Numbered from the stretch's first letter, positions 12,301-24,919 are shown. The stretch is DNA of 64,000 bases from Artemisia argyi (GCA_030686995.1 CM060685.1:123004823-123068822); one strand, 5' to 3'. Notes: a model not told the origin generated them from the sequence alone. Translations and numbers: made by a program.

Positions 12301-12397
12301 GATGTCGGATGGTAATGGTTACGAACAAAGACACAAAGAAATAAGATAGACTGAAGAAAACCTAAAAATAAAAATAAAATCTTACTAGAAAGGAATC
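12301..12397 (-). other. Leader of the truncated left body
   Basis: Matches 31386-31482, the sequence between PBS and gag in the right body. It is cut at 12397 by the nested copia element; the 5 bases before the copia LTR are GAATC. Confidence 0.65.
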
Positions 12398-15078
12398 TGT
12401 GGAAAACTAGAAGGGGGGTTGAATAGTTTACCGCTTTTTCGATTCTTGTTTAGCTTAAATATCCTTTTAGAAACTTGACATTTGCTTAAAGATATAAACA
12501 CAACTTTATACATTTGATTATTTGAAAAGCTTTTCATGTGAATAACAATTCTAACTTTACTTGTTTCATGATTTGAAAAGCTTTACTTGTGATGATCCTA
12601 ACTTTGCTTGTTTTAGTTCTTTGAAAAGCTTTACATTTGTTTCAAGATATAAATACAACTTTACTTGTTTTAATTCTTTTGGAAAGCTTTATATGTGGTT
12701 AGCAACTATAACTAAAAGACAACATGTAGTAAGCAAAGATAAAGAAAGAAACGATCAAACCACAACACGATTGTTTATCGTGGTTCGGCTACAAGGACTC
12801 TTTTTCCTTGCCCTACATCCACGCCCCGAGTTTCCAACTCGAGAGTTATAAGCACTAATCAACAAGCTCCTTTCACCGGCGGAGAAAACCTTACACGTCG
12901 CTTATACTTTTACCGACACAAAGCTAGATGTCGAGTTCTTTTACAAGGGTACAACCACTCCCACTCGTCGCTTACAATTTTACCGACACAAAGCTAGATG
13001 TCGAGTTCTTTACCAAGGGTACAACCACTCCCGTTAGTTCTTTTACTAAGGTACAACAACTCCCAACATACTACGTATTTTGAGGCCTAAAATACTAACC
13101 AACAACTTCTACATACATGACACACATGAAGTATAAACTATCAAAGCTTATACATGACCAAGCTACCAAGACTTGCAACTTTAGAGTTGAAGCTTGTAAC
13201 TTCTTGAATGATCTTGTGAAACCCCTTGCTACATAAGAGAATCACAAATCAAAAGGTTACTGAGTTAGTTGAGAGAATATGTGAATATATGTCCTAAAGG
13301 GTTACACAAAACAAACAAATGGTTTGGTATTTATAGCAAACTAAACTGCACGTCTGGCGGATCAGGCGGAACCCTGAGATGGGTTCCGCCCGTGTACCCC
13401 CAGGGTACCGCCGGGTCTGCAGTAGGTTTTTGCAATAACTTCCCAAACCAAACAATGTCTTGTCTCATAACTTCTAGCAACCAAACAATGTCACATCACT
13501 TAAAGTAAGTCAAACATGATACTTGCAAGCAACATGAAAGCAAGTCAAACACATAACTTGCCATAAATACATAATGACAAAACTTGCCATAAATGTGATG
13601 TGACTATTTCTAATTTAAGAAATAAAACCAATGTTTAGTTTAAAAGAAAATGTAAACATTAGTTAAACAAGACTTAAACACTCAAAGTGATAATTTACTT
13701 TTAGCTAAAGTTCATACTTTGTTATTAACAAAACTTAGCAAAGATCGTAAAATATAAATAACGTTTTTAGGCGATATTTGTATTAACAATCTCCCCCTTT
13801 TTGTTGATGACAAAACATAAACTTTATTTAAAAGTAAGTCATAAGATTTAGTGTTAAGTCTTATAAAGTTAGTAATGAAACTTGTTTTTGCAAAGAGTTA
13901 GCTACGCGGAAGTTTAAAATAATAGAGCAAGTTTCATATAAATATAAATTCTCCCCCTTTTTGTCGAAACAAAAAGAAGAGTAGCGAAGCGGAATTATAG
14001 GCATGCTCCCCCTTGGTTGATACTCCCCCTAAATGGAGTGCCAAGAGAGGAGACATGGATTTTGAACCTACAAAAGAAAAGTTAGTTTCCGCACAAGATA
14101 AGTCATGAAAGCATTTCATGTTTAAAAACACAACTAAGAGTTGTGAAGCGGAATAAAGCAAAACTCATGCTCCCCCTTGAATGTTACTCCCCTAAATGGA
14201 GTTTCAAGGAAGGAAGACATGGATAATGAACCTACAAAAAAAAGTTAGTTTCTAAAACACAAGATTTATGTATGGTACCATATAAAGGTGTAGTTCACAT
14301 ATCATACCTAAAATGGTCAACAAACAAAGAAAACCTTGTAGTGTAATGAACTTCATTTCATGTAAAATTTAGACTTCTTAAAAAGTCAAAGACAAGAAAT
14401 TTTGGTTACACTATCCTACCTCTAGAAATAAAGAAAAAGCTACAAATAAGCTACGACCATAAAAAGCTATAAGGAAATCATCATTTTCCTTTGTGAGAAA
14501 CATTTTCCAAAAACAAGGCTAAGGTTGTTTAAGGAAGAAAATGTGGGTTGTGGTTGTAGCGGGCTTTAGTTTGAAGGTTGAGAGGGTGACACGAGTTTTG
14601 GTTTGTTGGTTTAAATGGGAAACATTTTCCAAAAGAAACGGTTTTGTTTCATTTTGGAGACTCTAAACTTGAGGTGGTGTTGGTACTCTAAACTTGGTTT
14701 GTTGGTTTTAATGAGCAACATTTTCCAAAAGAAACGGTTTTGTTTCATTTTGGAGACTCTAAACTTGAGACGTTCCAAAATGTGGTTTAGGATAAACCTC
14801 ATTTTATTGGATAGGGTGAAACAACAATGGTTTTGGGTGATGATACTCTTGTTGTGGTGGTTGGTTGTGGTCGAAAGACTCATTTTGGTTAAGCAATGAC
14901 CTTGGTTATTCATTTGTGAAAGGTGGTGGTTGTTGTTGGTCTTGGTGGAAGATCATTGAGATGCTTTTATTTTCTTATACAAAGAAAATAGAGATTCAAA
15001 GTGTTGGGAAGGTTCTTGAGGTGGTGGTAGTTATTGTTGTTGTGGTGGTTGTTGTTTGAACAAAATGGTGTAGGCTTG
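12398..15078 (-). repeat. 3' LTR of copia element F
   Basis: Nearly identical to 21587-24267. By eye I saw four single-base differences in about 2680 bp (near 13050, 14217, 14594 and 14778). The true LTR may extend beyond 15078, because the right copy is truncated there and no purine tract adjoins. It contains a hairpin (13365-13390) and a 96-bp-period duplication (14600-14769). Confidence 0.9.
14600..14769. repeat. Two-copy 96-bp-period repeat in the copia LTR
   Basis: A 74-bp unit containing CATTTTCCAAAAGAAACGG occurs at 14600-14673 and again at 14696-14769. The same pair is present in the 5' LTR at about 23789-23958. Confidence 0.85.
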
Positions 15079-16798
15079 GTTATTTGTAAATGGTTACCAT
15101 GAAGGTTTTTGTGAATGGGGTGAAACACAAATGATTGTAGGTGTGTATGACCTTGATCATTTGGAAAAATTGAGGATTTAGCATAAAGGTAGGCCAAACT
15201 CTCAAGCAATGACGGTGGATGAGGTGCATCATCCAATGACTCGTTTGGTTGAAATATTGGTTGTTGATGGGTTTCCATTTGGGCAATGGTGTTAAAAGGT
15301 GACAATGATGGAGGGCTTGATGGTTTAGGTGATAGGTTTTCAAAAGTTTCCAATAGTGGATGTGGTGATGTTGGTGGTGTATGGAAAAGTTCCATTGGTG
15401 TAAGTGTTGAAGTAGCAAGATTAAGCAAATCTTGAATAGTGATCACATTGGTATTGAAATGTGTTGAGGATGGTGTTGAGGTAGTGAGGTTAAGGAAATC
15501 TTGGATAGGTGAAGAAATATTAAGCGAAGCATCACTTGAAGATGATGAGCTTGACTTGACGGTTTTGTTGAAGCAACAAGGTTTGACACTAATCCTAGTG
15601 GCTTTTGAGAAGGATTTTGATGGTTATGGTGTGATTTGAATTGTTGCAAAACTTTCAAATTTATAAGGTTGAAAAGGTGTTGAAATGGGTGTTTGGATTT
15701 GATGTTCTACCATTCAAAGAATGAGGTTTCAAATGATTTTCATGACCATGTCACATCATCTGATGTTAATTCAATGTAATAGGATGGAGTGAAAGATCAA
15801 CATATGCACTCAATGCTTTGTGATCATGGGATGTGATTTGGTTGAAAATGTTTCAATGGTTTGAAGGATCCTTTAAAAGGGTTCCTTGGGTTAGTTATGT
15901 TTGAATTTGAATTTTTGGAGGGAAGTGGCTTCCTAATTGTTTTAGTGAGTGAGAGTTGTTCTAATATGGTTATTGGTGTTAATGAAAGATGTTTCTCACT
16001 TGGGATAATGATTTGACACTTTACAAGTTATGATCTTAAGAAAAATGTTCACAAATTTTCTGCAGGTACTGGCGGCACCCTGAGACTACACAGGCGGAAC
16101 CCTGTTTTGGGATCCGCCTGGTCCGTTGGGCCAATTCTGGAATTCCCAGAAATTGTACTGGCGGAACCCAATTTTGGGATCCGCCTGATCCGCCAGTGCT
16201 GCAAAAGTATACAGTCCGCGTTTTTGACCCGCGAAACGATTTTCAAATTTTTCGAAAACTCTTGGAAATGAAAATTTACTATATGACAGATTAGGAAATG
16301 CAAAAATTGGGCATATAGACATTCATCTCTTAGGACTTTGACCGGGGGCTAACGATTTTCACTTAACTTAGTGAATTTTACCATAAGCATGAAATTGACA
16401 CATACCACCAATATTGTCATTAATCATAAAAGAGCATACAAAACATAATCCATCAAACGTAATAAGACATGAATATGAGAAGTAATACAAATCACATAAT
16501 TCACATAGTTTTAACACAAAGACGCTTCTAAGGCACACATAAGACAAACGCTCCTTAATCTTCTCACAACCGGTCAATCTTCTTTTTGAGCTTGTTTAGG
16601 TACCTTCCAAAGCACTTAAAAATTCATTTGGTTTGCTTGAACACTTCGGATACATTTTCAATGACGGGGAGTTCTAGAAGGTAGTCTAAAGGAGGTAACT
16701 TAGAGTTAGGAAGTTAATCATCCTTTCTCATGTCAGATGATGATGATGATGGTGTAGGTGAGCGAGTACGTTTGCCCTTACCTTTGAAAACTAGTTTA
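15079..16798 (-). other. Copia F interior: low-complexity region, no confident gene
   Basis: The first 600 bp are GTT/GGT-rich and encode long but low-complexity ORFs on both strands (His/Asn/Pro- or Val-rich), which look compositional. Two GGCGGAACCC...GGGATCCGCC hairpins lie at 16093-16118 and 16160-16185. The U3 end of the 3' LTR may also lie here. No RT or integrase motif seen. Confidence 0.5.
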
Positions 16799-17632
16799 TC
16801 ACTTAGAGGAACGAAGATGTGAGGAATGAGAGATTGTTCTAAAGAGGCGGGTGAGAAGTATTCCATAAGGAAGAGCGGTTGTTCCTACCAAAGGTATGTC
16901 GGCCATTCTTTTGGCGAGGTAATAGGCTAAGTTAAAAGGTTGACCGGTGGAAATGCTATAGAGCATGTAGCTAAGACAAACATTGATGTGATCCCGGTTT
17001 CCTATGGTGCTAATTTCATTGGTTCTAAGGAGTTCTTCCCATTCCTTTAATTGGGACTTGAGTTCATTGAATTCCATACCATATGGGTCCTAGATGACCT
17101 CATTTCCAGTTCTAGTTCTCCTAGTGTTGGTGGTCCTAATGAAGAGGATGTCACGTAGTTCATTTTTGGACACAAGAGGGGTATCATAGGGATAGATGTG
17201 GTCAAAGAGTATGTCAAGAGTTGAGAGGGAGTGCAAGTAGGAGTAGATGCAAGTACCATGGTTTGAGACATCTAGGATTTGAGCAGACACCTCAAGAGTG
17301 AGGGAGTATTAATGACTACTAGCCCTAAAGTTAATAGACATGCGACCGTACTCATCCTTGGAGAGGGTGATGAATGCATAGAATTCTAAAATAAACCTAG
17401 AACAAATAGGCTCGTCGATTTATAAGAGACACTCAAAGTTGATTGTGGCAAATTCCGTGTAGAGGTTTGTACCTTCTAAGAAGGATGAATCAATGGTTCT
17501 ACCCTTAGGGACATATCATTTTTCTAAGGCTTTGAAGACAACGATTTGAGTTTGAGTGAGACCTTTGGTTTTGTGGAGTTTGGGTAGGTACTTGATGGTG
17601 TTCTTGTGGTCGTAGTGAGTTAGAGGAGGCAT
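16799..17632 (-). pseudogene. Putative plant transposon protein domain (retroelement accessory ORF), nonsense-broken
   Basis: A single uninterrupted frame of 278 codons from ATG at 17632 (MPPLTHYDHKNT) to 16799, broken by four stop codons but no indel. Recognisable landmarks in order: FLEGTNLYTEFATINF; ICSRFILEFYAFITLSKDEYGRM; YDTPLVSKNELRDIL; LKEWEELLRTNEI; and NRDHINVCLSYMLYSI with FNLAYYLAKRM and ALPYGILLTRLFR. This succession matches, from memory, the 'putative plant transposon protein' domain found as an extra ORF in plant LTR elements. Its function is unknown. It lies between the gag side and the 3' LTR of F on the same strand. At least two stops fit CAA-to-TAA or TGG-to-TGA transitions. 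Confidence 0.65.
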
Positions 17633-20600
17633 GATGATTCCTAGAAAATCAAAATTTCACATTTAAGTAAATGAATATTGTAATGTGTATGTTCTAGTGT
17701 GTGCCTATATGAAAACAATGTGGAGGTGCGGTTGACTTGACTCATTTTGATGCTTAAAAATGTTTTGTAATGCAGGTGATGTTTCAATGACGTTTTTCAT
17801 TTGTTTTAACAATGTGGTGAACGGTGGTAAAGTATGGGTGACGACCGAGAGTGGATATGTGAAATGAGGTGGTGATTGTTTGACAACACTTAAAGCTTGG
17901 ATATCTTCTTTGTGTTCTTCACTTGCTAGAAAGTGGAAGAGACGCATTTCATAATGAAATTCACTTGACTTTTGACGACATAGACAAATATGTTAATGAG
18001 AGTATGGATATGACAATTGCCCTTTGTTTCAAAGAGCGACACAAAGGTGAACATAGGTTTATGTATCATGAAAGGTGGTTTAATCTTAATAGGTTAGGTT
18101 ATAGTTTGGATGACACACTTGTTTGGTTACATTGTGGAATCTTCTTGTGAAGATGACTAGGTGGAGTTATTGGTGAAGATGATATTGACTCTTGGTTTCT
18201 TTGAGGGCATGGAAATGGTGGATGACTCGATATTGATAGGACAAAGGATAACTCGATATTGAAATGGTGGATGACTCGATATTGGTAGGAAAAAGGATAA
18301 CTCGGTTTCTCATTTCACATTGGTTGTTTGAGGTTTGAGTGATGAAAGGTTATGAGGAAGATGCTTGAGGTTTTGTTCATTTTGTGAATCTTATGGGTTG
18401 ATGGTAAGTTGGAGTTGTGAGTAAAGAGGTGTTTGGTTTTGAACTTAAATAAAACATTTTGTGGCTTTGGCGGACCAGGCGGAACCAAAAAGTGGGTTCC
18501 GCCCGTATGGTCTGAGGGTGCCGTGGGATCTGCAGGGAAAACTCAAAAGGAATTGTCTTGATTTTTGTGGTTTTATCCTAATGTTCAAAACTAAGGTTTT
18601 AGGTCTTATGAGTCCTTGACTAAGCCTAGGGATGATGAATGCTTCTCATTCAAGAGGTTTTGTGAAAACGTTGATAGAATGGTTAACGTATAAGACTTAC
18701 TTAGTTAAGATGTTCCTCAATGAACATTTTTACCAAGACGATGATGATGGATCACAATATTTCAATTAAGAACATAATGGATTGAATTGTCGCTGAAGTC
18801 GATGCTTCCTTTGTTGAAGGTATAACAATGTTGATAAGATGAATTCCGTTGTTGATGCGAGTTTGCTTGTTCAAACGGAGCTTGTTGATGTGCTTCTCCA
18901 TCCGATACTAATTTGAGAATCTTACGCGTTTTGGAGAATCATTGGGTAAGTAAGTATAAAAGTGCAAGTACCACTTGTGCTTTTCTTATCAACTTATTAC
19001 CGACATAATTCCATTAGGCATACACTATGGTTTCTATTCCCGTTCTTTTGGGAGACCATAATCCTAGTTGTGTAGTACCTTATGATGTATCCAACTAGGC
19101 TCAACTAACGAGTTGTTTAAGGATCTTCGTTAACACGAGCACATAGACAAAAGCTAAACATAATGTTGAATCTAAATGTTATGAGAACAAGTAGTCTTCC
19201 AAACATTTCTCTACGTTTAGTTTTACCTACGGATTTACTAATCTCATTCTTGATAGGTCATCAATAACTTAACCATTGAGAACAAGAGAGCAACTAGGAA
19301 TGTCTTTAAGTTAAAATCCCTTGCTTTTGTGGCTTGCTTTTATTATCAAAAGGACTTTCAAATATTGACACTATACTCACTTGATTACTTTGAAATATCA
19401 ACTTCGTTTCACTATTTGTTTTATTCTAAATTCCAAAAATTGTTTTTGTTGAATTTGTTTAGACATAACTAATGACCTATAAATCAAGTTTTATAACTTA
19501 TGTCAATTTTACTTGATTTAATGTTTAACTCAAGGTGAAAAGATGTTGTTTTGTACTTTTACTCCATGCTTGTCTTGCCATCATTGGACTTTCGACTAAG
19601 TTATCATCTACCAAAGATGATATCATAGAAGGAGGAGATCACTAGTTAAATGTCATATTCAACGACTCCTCGACTCTTTAGGTTTTCTTACTTAAGACAC
19701 TATGAACTCTATTTATTTTTTAAAAATTCCAAGAGGTACAACATCATTAGACTATGTGTCACATTTGATGTGTAAATCCTAGATGTTGAAAACTTATTTT
19801 CTTTCACACATCCTAATATATGCTAATGTGATTTATTTTACCTTGTGTGTTTTATGTGAGATTATCATAAAGGAGTGATTGAAGAAAGACACAATTAAAG
19901 ACTCAAAGTATGGTGTTTGAGAAAATTGTTTAACAAAGGTTTGTTTTGCAAGCATCACCAAAGTGTTAGACATTTTAACACTTAGGAAATTCTTAGTTAG
20001 CTCACTTGTAAGCAAGAGTTGAGTGAGACATACTCAAGAGTTTTTCGTGTTTATCTCTTGATGGTTAAATAACCAAAATACCTTATATCTCCTACTAGTA
20101 CTAAAGACTAAATTCCTCGTTGCATAGAATCTAATCTTAGTTATTTACAAATAGCAGGTAGACACTCTAGAGTATTACAAATAACACATATTTGAGCACA
20201 TAATGCTAGAGACAAGATATAACCAAAGTCAAGTTTAAGTAATGCGTACCTTTTAAATTGCATAGAGATGCTATCAAGCGGATAAGCATTAAGCGTAAAA
20301 ACTTGGTTTGACGACATGCTTTGAAACTCAATAACTCATGTATCCAAGAAGGTTAGACAATCATATAAAAGCAAAGAGTATGATAATCTTAATTCTTTTA
20401 TCATGAGTTTCTATTAGAGATAGAATTATCTCTAAATCTCTCTTCTAGGTTAGACAAATTTTACTTGCTTTGTTTTATTAGTTAATGGTGCTTTTGAGTT
20501 AAATCCTAATCCGGTTTTATCTTTAAACAACCTTTGACTCCTCAACAATCTTTCAAGAGATTTTGAGCTTTCATCAAATTTAACTAATAATTTTTCCTTT

Positions 20601-20847
20601 CTCATTTTGCATTTTAATCTCATGTTTGTAATCTAGACATAATTTACATTCTAGATTAATTTCAACATTACTCTTAATTTTAGACATTTTATCTTCTAAT
20701 AAGATTTCCTTTTCAAAGATATTCTTAAGAGATTTTGAAGACTCATTCTTGAAGATAGCTTTTAGGTCCATGTTGCACAAATGTTTAGACTCATTTTCTA
20801 GTTTAGAAAACCCTAGGATAAATTAATCAAAGCAAAAGAGTTTGATT
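17633..20847 (-). other. Copia F interior: degenerate region without pol
   Basis: About 3.2 kb where copia protease, integrase and RT would be expected. I see only short, unrelated ORFs on both strands, a GGCGGAACC...GGTTCCGCC hairpin at 18479-18503, and AT-rich DNA. A minus-strand ORF at 20580-20780 (KNIFEKEILLEDKMSKIKSNVEI) looks like a Gag-derived coiled-coil fragment, common in long-LTR copia Gags, but is too short to be sure. Confidence 0.5.
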
Positions 20848-21531
20848 TCAAAGTGTACCTAACCGGATGATTGACTTCATCTTCATCCGAGTTATTCCAT
20901 GAATCGCAAGCAAGACTACTACGAGCTTGACACGAGTAATCACCTTAACTAACACCTTGCTTGTTGTATCAATAAGTTGACAATAAACTACCGGATCATT
21001 GTCTTTGTCAACATCCATTACATTCCAAGATACGCAAGCAGGTTCATCAAAACACACGTACTCATCTTCACTTGTACCTTCATTTAAAACATTTAAACTA
21101 GTAGCACATGTATTAACTTCTACTAAGTGTCTATCAATTAGTTTTTCTAAAACTTCTAATTCATATGTAAGATCAAATTGATCATCTTTGACTTGACATA
21201 TTTCTTGATGAAAGTTTACCATATTTTTCCAAACATCATTAGCCTTTTGACAAAAATACATTCTTTCATATTTGGTATTAAAGCTTTGTAAAGCATTGTT
21301 TTAGCTTTAGTATTTTTATCAAGTTTAAGATAGTTATCTTGGTTTTCAAAAACTTGTTTTCTTTGGTTTGAAATTACCAAAAGAAATAATATGCCAAAGA
21401 TGTTGATCAATTGATTTCACATAGTTTTCAAAATTACTTTTCCATTCAAGTAAGTTTTCTTTTTCAAATAGCGGTTGGTTTTGAATAGGTTGCCCTTCTT
21501 TGAGATTTTCAAAATCCATGGATCGATCCAA
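20848..21531 (-). pseudogene. Decayed copia Gag of element F
   Basis: Starts 40 nt downstream of the primer-binding site (MDRSMDFENLKEGQPIQ) and shows the usual copia Gag opening PLFEKENLLEWKSNFENYVKS followed by LWHIISFGNFKP. It then needs frame changes at about 21350-21410 and 21216-21261 to continue (NTKAKTMLYKAL, ANDVWKNMVNFHQEICQV, an acidic SEDEYVCFDEPACVSW stretch). Gag would assemble the particle; this copy cannot make a full protein. The frameshifts contrast with the near-identical LTRs. Confidence 0.65.
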
Positions 21532-21570
21532 GTTTTAAAATACATTCTATTTTAAAGATCTTGAGTAACG

Positions 21571-21585
21571 TAGCTCTGATACCAA
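21571..21585 (-). other. Primer-binding site of copia F (tRNA-iMet type)
   Basis: On the minus strand TTGGTATCAGAGCTA begins one base after the 5' LTR terminus, the standard position and sequence for initiator-tRNA-Met priming. Confidence 0.9.
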
Positions 21586-21586
21586 T

Positions 21587-24267
21587 TGTGGAAAACTAGA
21601 AGGGGGGTTGAATAGTTTACCGCTTTTTCGATTCTTGTTTAGCTTAAATATCCTTTTAGAAACTTGACATTTGCTTAAAGATATAAACACAACTTTATAC
21701 ATTTGATTATTTGAAAAGCTTTTCATGTGAATAACAATTCTAACTTTACTTGTTTCATGATTTGAAAAGCTTTACTTGTGATGATCCTAACTTTGCTTGT
21801 TTTAGTTCTTTGAAAAGCTTTACATTTGTTTCAAGATATAAATACAACTTTACTTGTTTTAATTCTTTTGGAAAGCTTTATATGTGGTTAGCAACTATAA
21901 CTAAAAGACAACATGTAGTAAGCAAAGATAAAGAAAGAAACGATCAAACCACAACACGATTGTTTATCGTGGTTCGGCTACAAGGACTCTTTTTCCTTGC
22001 CCTACATCCACGCCCCGAGTTTCCAACTCGAGAGTTATAAGCACTAATCAACAAGCTCCTTTCACCGGCGGAGAAAACCTTACACGTCGCTTATACTTTT
22101 ACCGACACAAAGCTAGATGTCGAGTTCTTTTACAAGGGTACAACCACTCCCACTCGTCGCTTACAATTTTACCGACACAAAGCTAGATGTCGAGTTCTTT
22201 ACCAAGGGTACAACCACTCCCGTTAGTTCTTTTACTAGGGTACAACAACTCCCAACATACTACGTATTTTGAGGCCTAAAATACTAACCAACAACTTCTA
22301 CATACATGACACACATGAAGTATAAACTATCAAAGCTTATACATGACCAAGCTACCAAGACTTGCAACTTTAGAGTTGAAGCTTGTAACTTCTTGAATGA
22401 TCTTGTGAAACCCCTTGCTACATAAGAGAATCACAAATCAAAAGGTTACTGAGTTAGTTGAGAGAATATGTGAATATATGTCCTAAAGGGTTACACAAAA
22501 CAAACAAATGGTTTGGTATTTATAGCAAACTAAACTGCACGTCTGGCGGATCAGGCGGAACCCTGAGATGGGTTCCGCCCGTGTACCCCCAGGGTACCGC
22601 CGGGTCTGCAGTAGGTTTTTGCAATAACTTCCCAAACCAAACAATGTCTTGTCTCATAACTTCTAGCAACCAAACAATGTCACATCACTTAAAGTAAGTC
22701 AAACATGATACTTGCAAGCAACATGAAAGCAAGTCAAACACATAACTTGCCATAAATACATAATGACAAAACTTGCCATAAATGTGATGTGACTATTTCT
22801 AATTTAAGAAATAAAACCAATGTTTAGTTTAAAAGAAAATGTAAACATTAGTTAAACAAGACTTAAACACTCAAAGTGATAATTTACTTTTAGCTAAAGT
22901 TCATACTTTGTTATTAACAAAACTTAGCAAAGATCGTAAAATATAAATAACGTTTTTAGGCGATATTTGTATTAACAATCTCCCCCTTTTTGTTGATGAC
23001 AAAACATAAACTTTATTTAAAAGTAAGTCATAAGATTTAGTGTTAAGTCTTATAAAGTTAGTAATGAAACTTGTTTTTGCAAAGAGTTAGCTACGCGGAA
23101 GTTTAAAATAATAGAGCAAGTTTCATATAAATATAAATTCTCCCCCTTTTTGTCGAAACAAAAAGAAGAGTAGCGAAGCGGAATTATAGGCATGCTCCCC
23201 CTTGGTTGATACTCCCCCTAAATGGAGTGCCAAGAGAGGAGACATGGATTTTGAACCTACAAAAGAAAAGTTAGTTTCCGCACAAGATAAGTCATGAAAG
23301 CATTTCATGTTTAAAAACACAACTAAGAGTTGTGAAGCGGAATAAAGCAAAACTCATGCTCCCCCTTGAATGTTACTCCCCTAAATGGAGTTTCAAGGAA
23401 AGAAGACATGGATAATGAACCTACAAAAAAAAGTTAGTTTCTAAAACACAAGATTTATGTATGGTACCATATAAAGGTGTAGTTCACATATCATACCTAA
23501 AATGGTCAACAAACAAAGAAAACCTTGTAGTGTAATGAACTTCATTTCATGTAAAATTTAGACTTCTTAAAAAGTCAAAGACAAGAAATTTTGGTTACAC
23601 TATCCTACCTCTAGAAATAAAGAAAAAGCTACAAATAAGCTACGACCATAAAAAGCTATAAGGAAATCATCATTTTCCTTTGTGAGAAACATTTTCCAAA
23701 AACAAGGCTAAGGTTGTTTAAGGAAGAAAATGTGGGTTGTGGTTGTAGCGGGCTTTAGTTTGAAGGTTGAGAGGGTGACACGGGTTTTGGTTTGTTGGTT
23801 TAAATGGGAAACATTTTCCAAAAGAAACGGTTTTGTTTCATTTTGGAGACTCTAAACTTGAGGTGGTGTTGGTACTCTAAACTTGGTTTGTTGGTTTTAA
23901 TGAGCAACATTTTCCAAAAGAAACGGTTTTGTTTCATTTTGGAGACTCTAAACTTGAGACGTTCCACAATGTGGTTTAGGATAAACCTCATTTTATTGGA
24001 TAGGGTGAAACAACAATGGTTTTGGGTGATGATACTCTTGTTGTGGTGGTTGGTTGTGGTCGAAAGACTCATTTTGGTTAAGCAATGACCTTGGTTATTC
24101 ATTTGTGAAAGGTGGTGGTTGTTGTTGGTCTTGGTGGAAGATCATTGAGATGCTTTTATTTTCTTATACAAAGAAAATAGAGATTCAAAGTGTTGGGAAG
24201 GTTCTTGAGGTGGTGGTAGTTATTGTTGTTGTGGTGGTTGTTGTTTGAACAAAATGGTGTAGGCTTG
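21587..24267 (-). repeat. 5' LTR of copia element F, right end truncated
   Basis: Same sequence as 12398-15078. Hairpin copy at 22554-22579. After 24267 a duplicated GT/TG-rich string leads into E-type LTR sequence at about 24285. Confidence 0.9.
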
Positions 24268-24284
24268 TTGTTGTGGTGGTTGTT

Positions 24285-24907
24285 GTTCAAACAACACATA
24301 GACATATTGAATGAATTGAAAGGATACTAATCTTAATTGAACATGAAAGGTTTCAAGGGGTGAAAACCCTTGAAAATACTGTAAAAGTCGAGCTAGGTTT
24401 TATTCAAGTCGTACCTAATATTGTCCTCTAAAATTGTTCTCTTTTAGAATGAAAATTACGAAGACTATATATAGATTTACTAAGGTGACGGCGTCAAGAA
24501 GAAAATTCTGACGCCGTCAACCCGCCGCCCATAATAAAATCGGATTTCCTAGATCCAGATCTGACGCCATCATGTGTAATGTTGTTCTGGGCCGTCACCA
24601 CTTTTACTCTTGACGGCCATGCTTTGATGCCGTCACATTTCTACTGGACCGTCACCACTTTTGCTCTTGACGCCGTCATCAAAATGCTCTTGACGCCGTC
24701 AGGTACTGTTCCCAGCAAGGAAAATTAAGACTTTGTCGTTTTCTTCACTTTAATGCTCCAAAAACGTCCAAAATGCTTCCTTTCCCAGAATTCACTCCAA
24801 AAGTACCTAAAATCACAAAAGAAACGATTTACGGAATAATTTGATCAAATAAATTCAATTCCGGGCTTAAATGACCCCCTAAAAATGGATCGTTTTTCGC
24901 CTCATCA
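24285..24907 (-). repeat. E-subtype LTR fragment (U3-side half)
   Basis: Aligns to 25720-26328 of the adjacent complete LTR and ends CGCCTCATCA. Includes several TGACGGCGTCA-type palindromes. Twelve bases (TATACAAAAACT) separate it from the complete LTR; the AAAAACT part is what normally stands between the PBS and the LTR end in this family. Confidence 0.8.
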
Positions 24908-24919
24908 TATACAAAAACT

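Larger units (their letters stand above)
12398..24284 (-). mobile_element. Element F: long-LTR Ty1/copia retrotransposon, coding-dead, nested in element D
   Basis: Direct repeats 12398-15078 and 21587-24267 (offset 9189) begin TGTGGAAAACTAG. On the minus strand the right repeat ends in CA and is followed at once by TTGGTATCAGAGCTA, the initiator-tRNA-Met primer-binding site typical of copia elements, so the right copy is the 5' LTR. A decayed Gag start follows (21531 downward). Between the LTRs lie a broken 'putative plant transposon protein' frame and long noncoding stretches. There is no RT, RNase H or integrase. LTR length and layout resemble the SIRE/Maximus group, which is inference. The right LTR loses identity at 24267 and joins an E-type LTR fragment through a TTGTTGTGGTGG-type repeat, so the right end is rearranged and no target duplication can be seen. 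Confidence 0.85.

Noticed and set aside
14967..15446. 159-aa and overlapping 112-aa ORFs (His/Asn/Pro-rich) as genes
   Set aside because: They are low-complexity products of GTT/GGT repeats on the opposite strand, with ORFs in several frames; no domain.
12398..24267. Assembly duplication as the explanation for the two identical 2.7-kb blocks
   Set aside because: Small differences exist between the copies, and the right copy is followed by a correct primer-binding site and Gag start, as expected for real LTRs. Reads would still be needed to exclude it fully.
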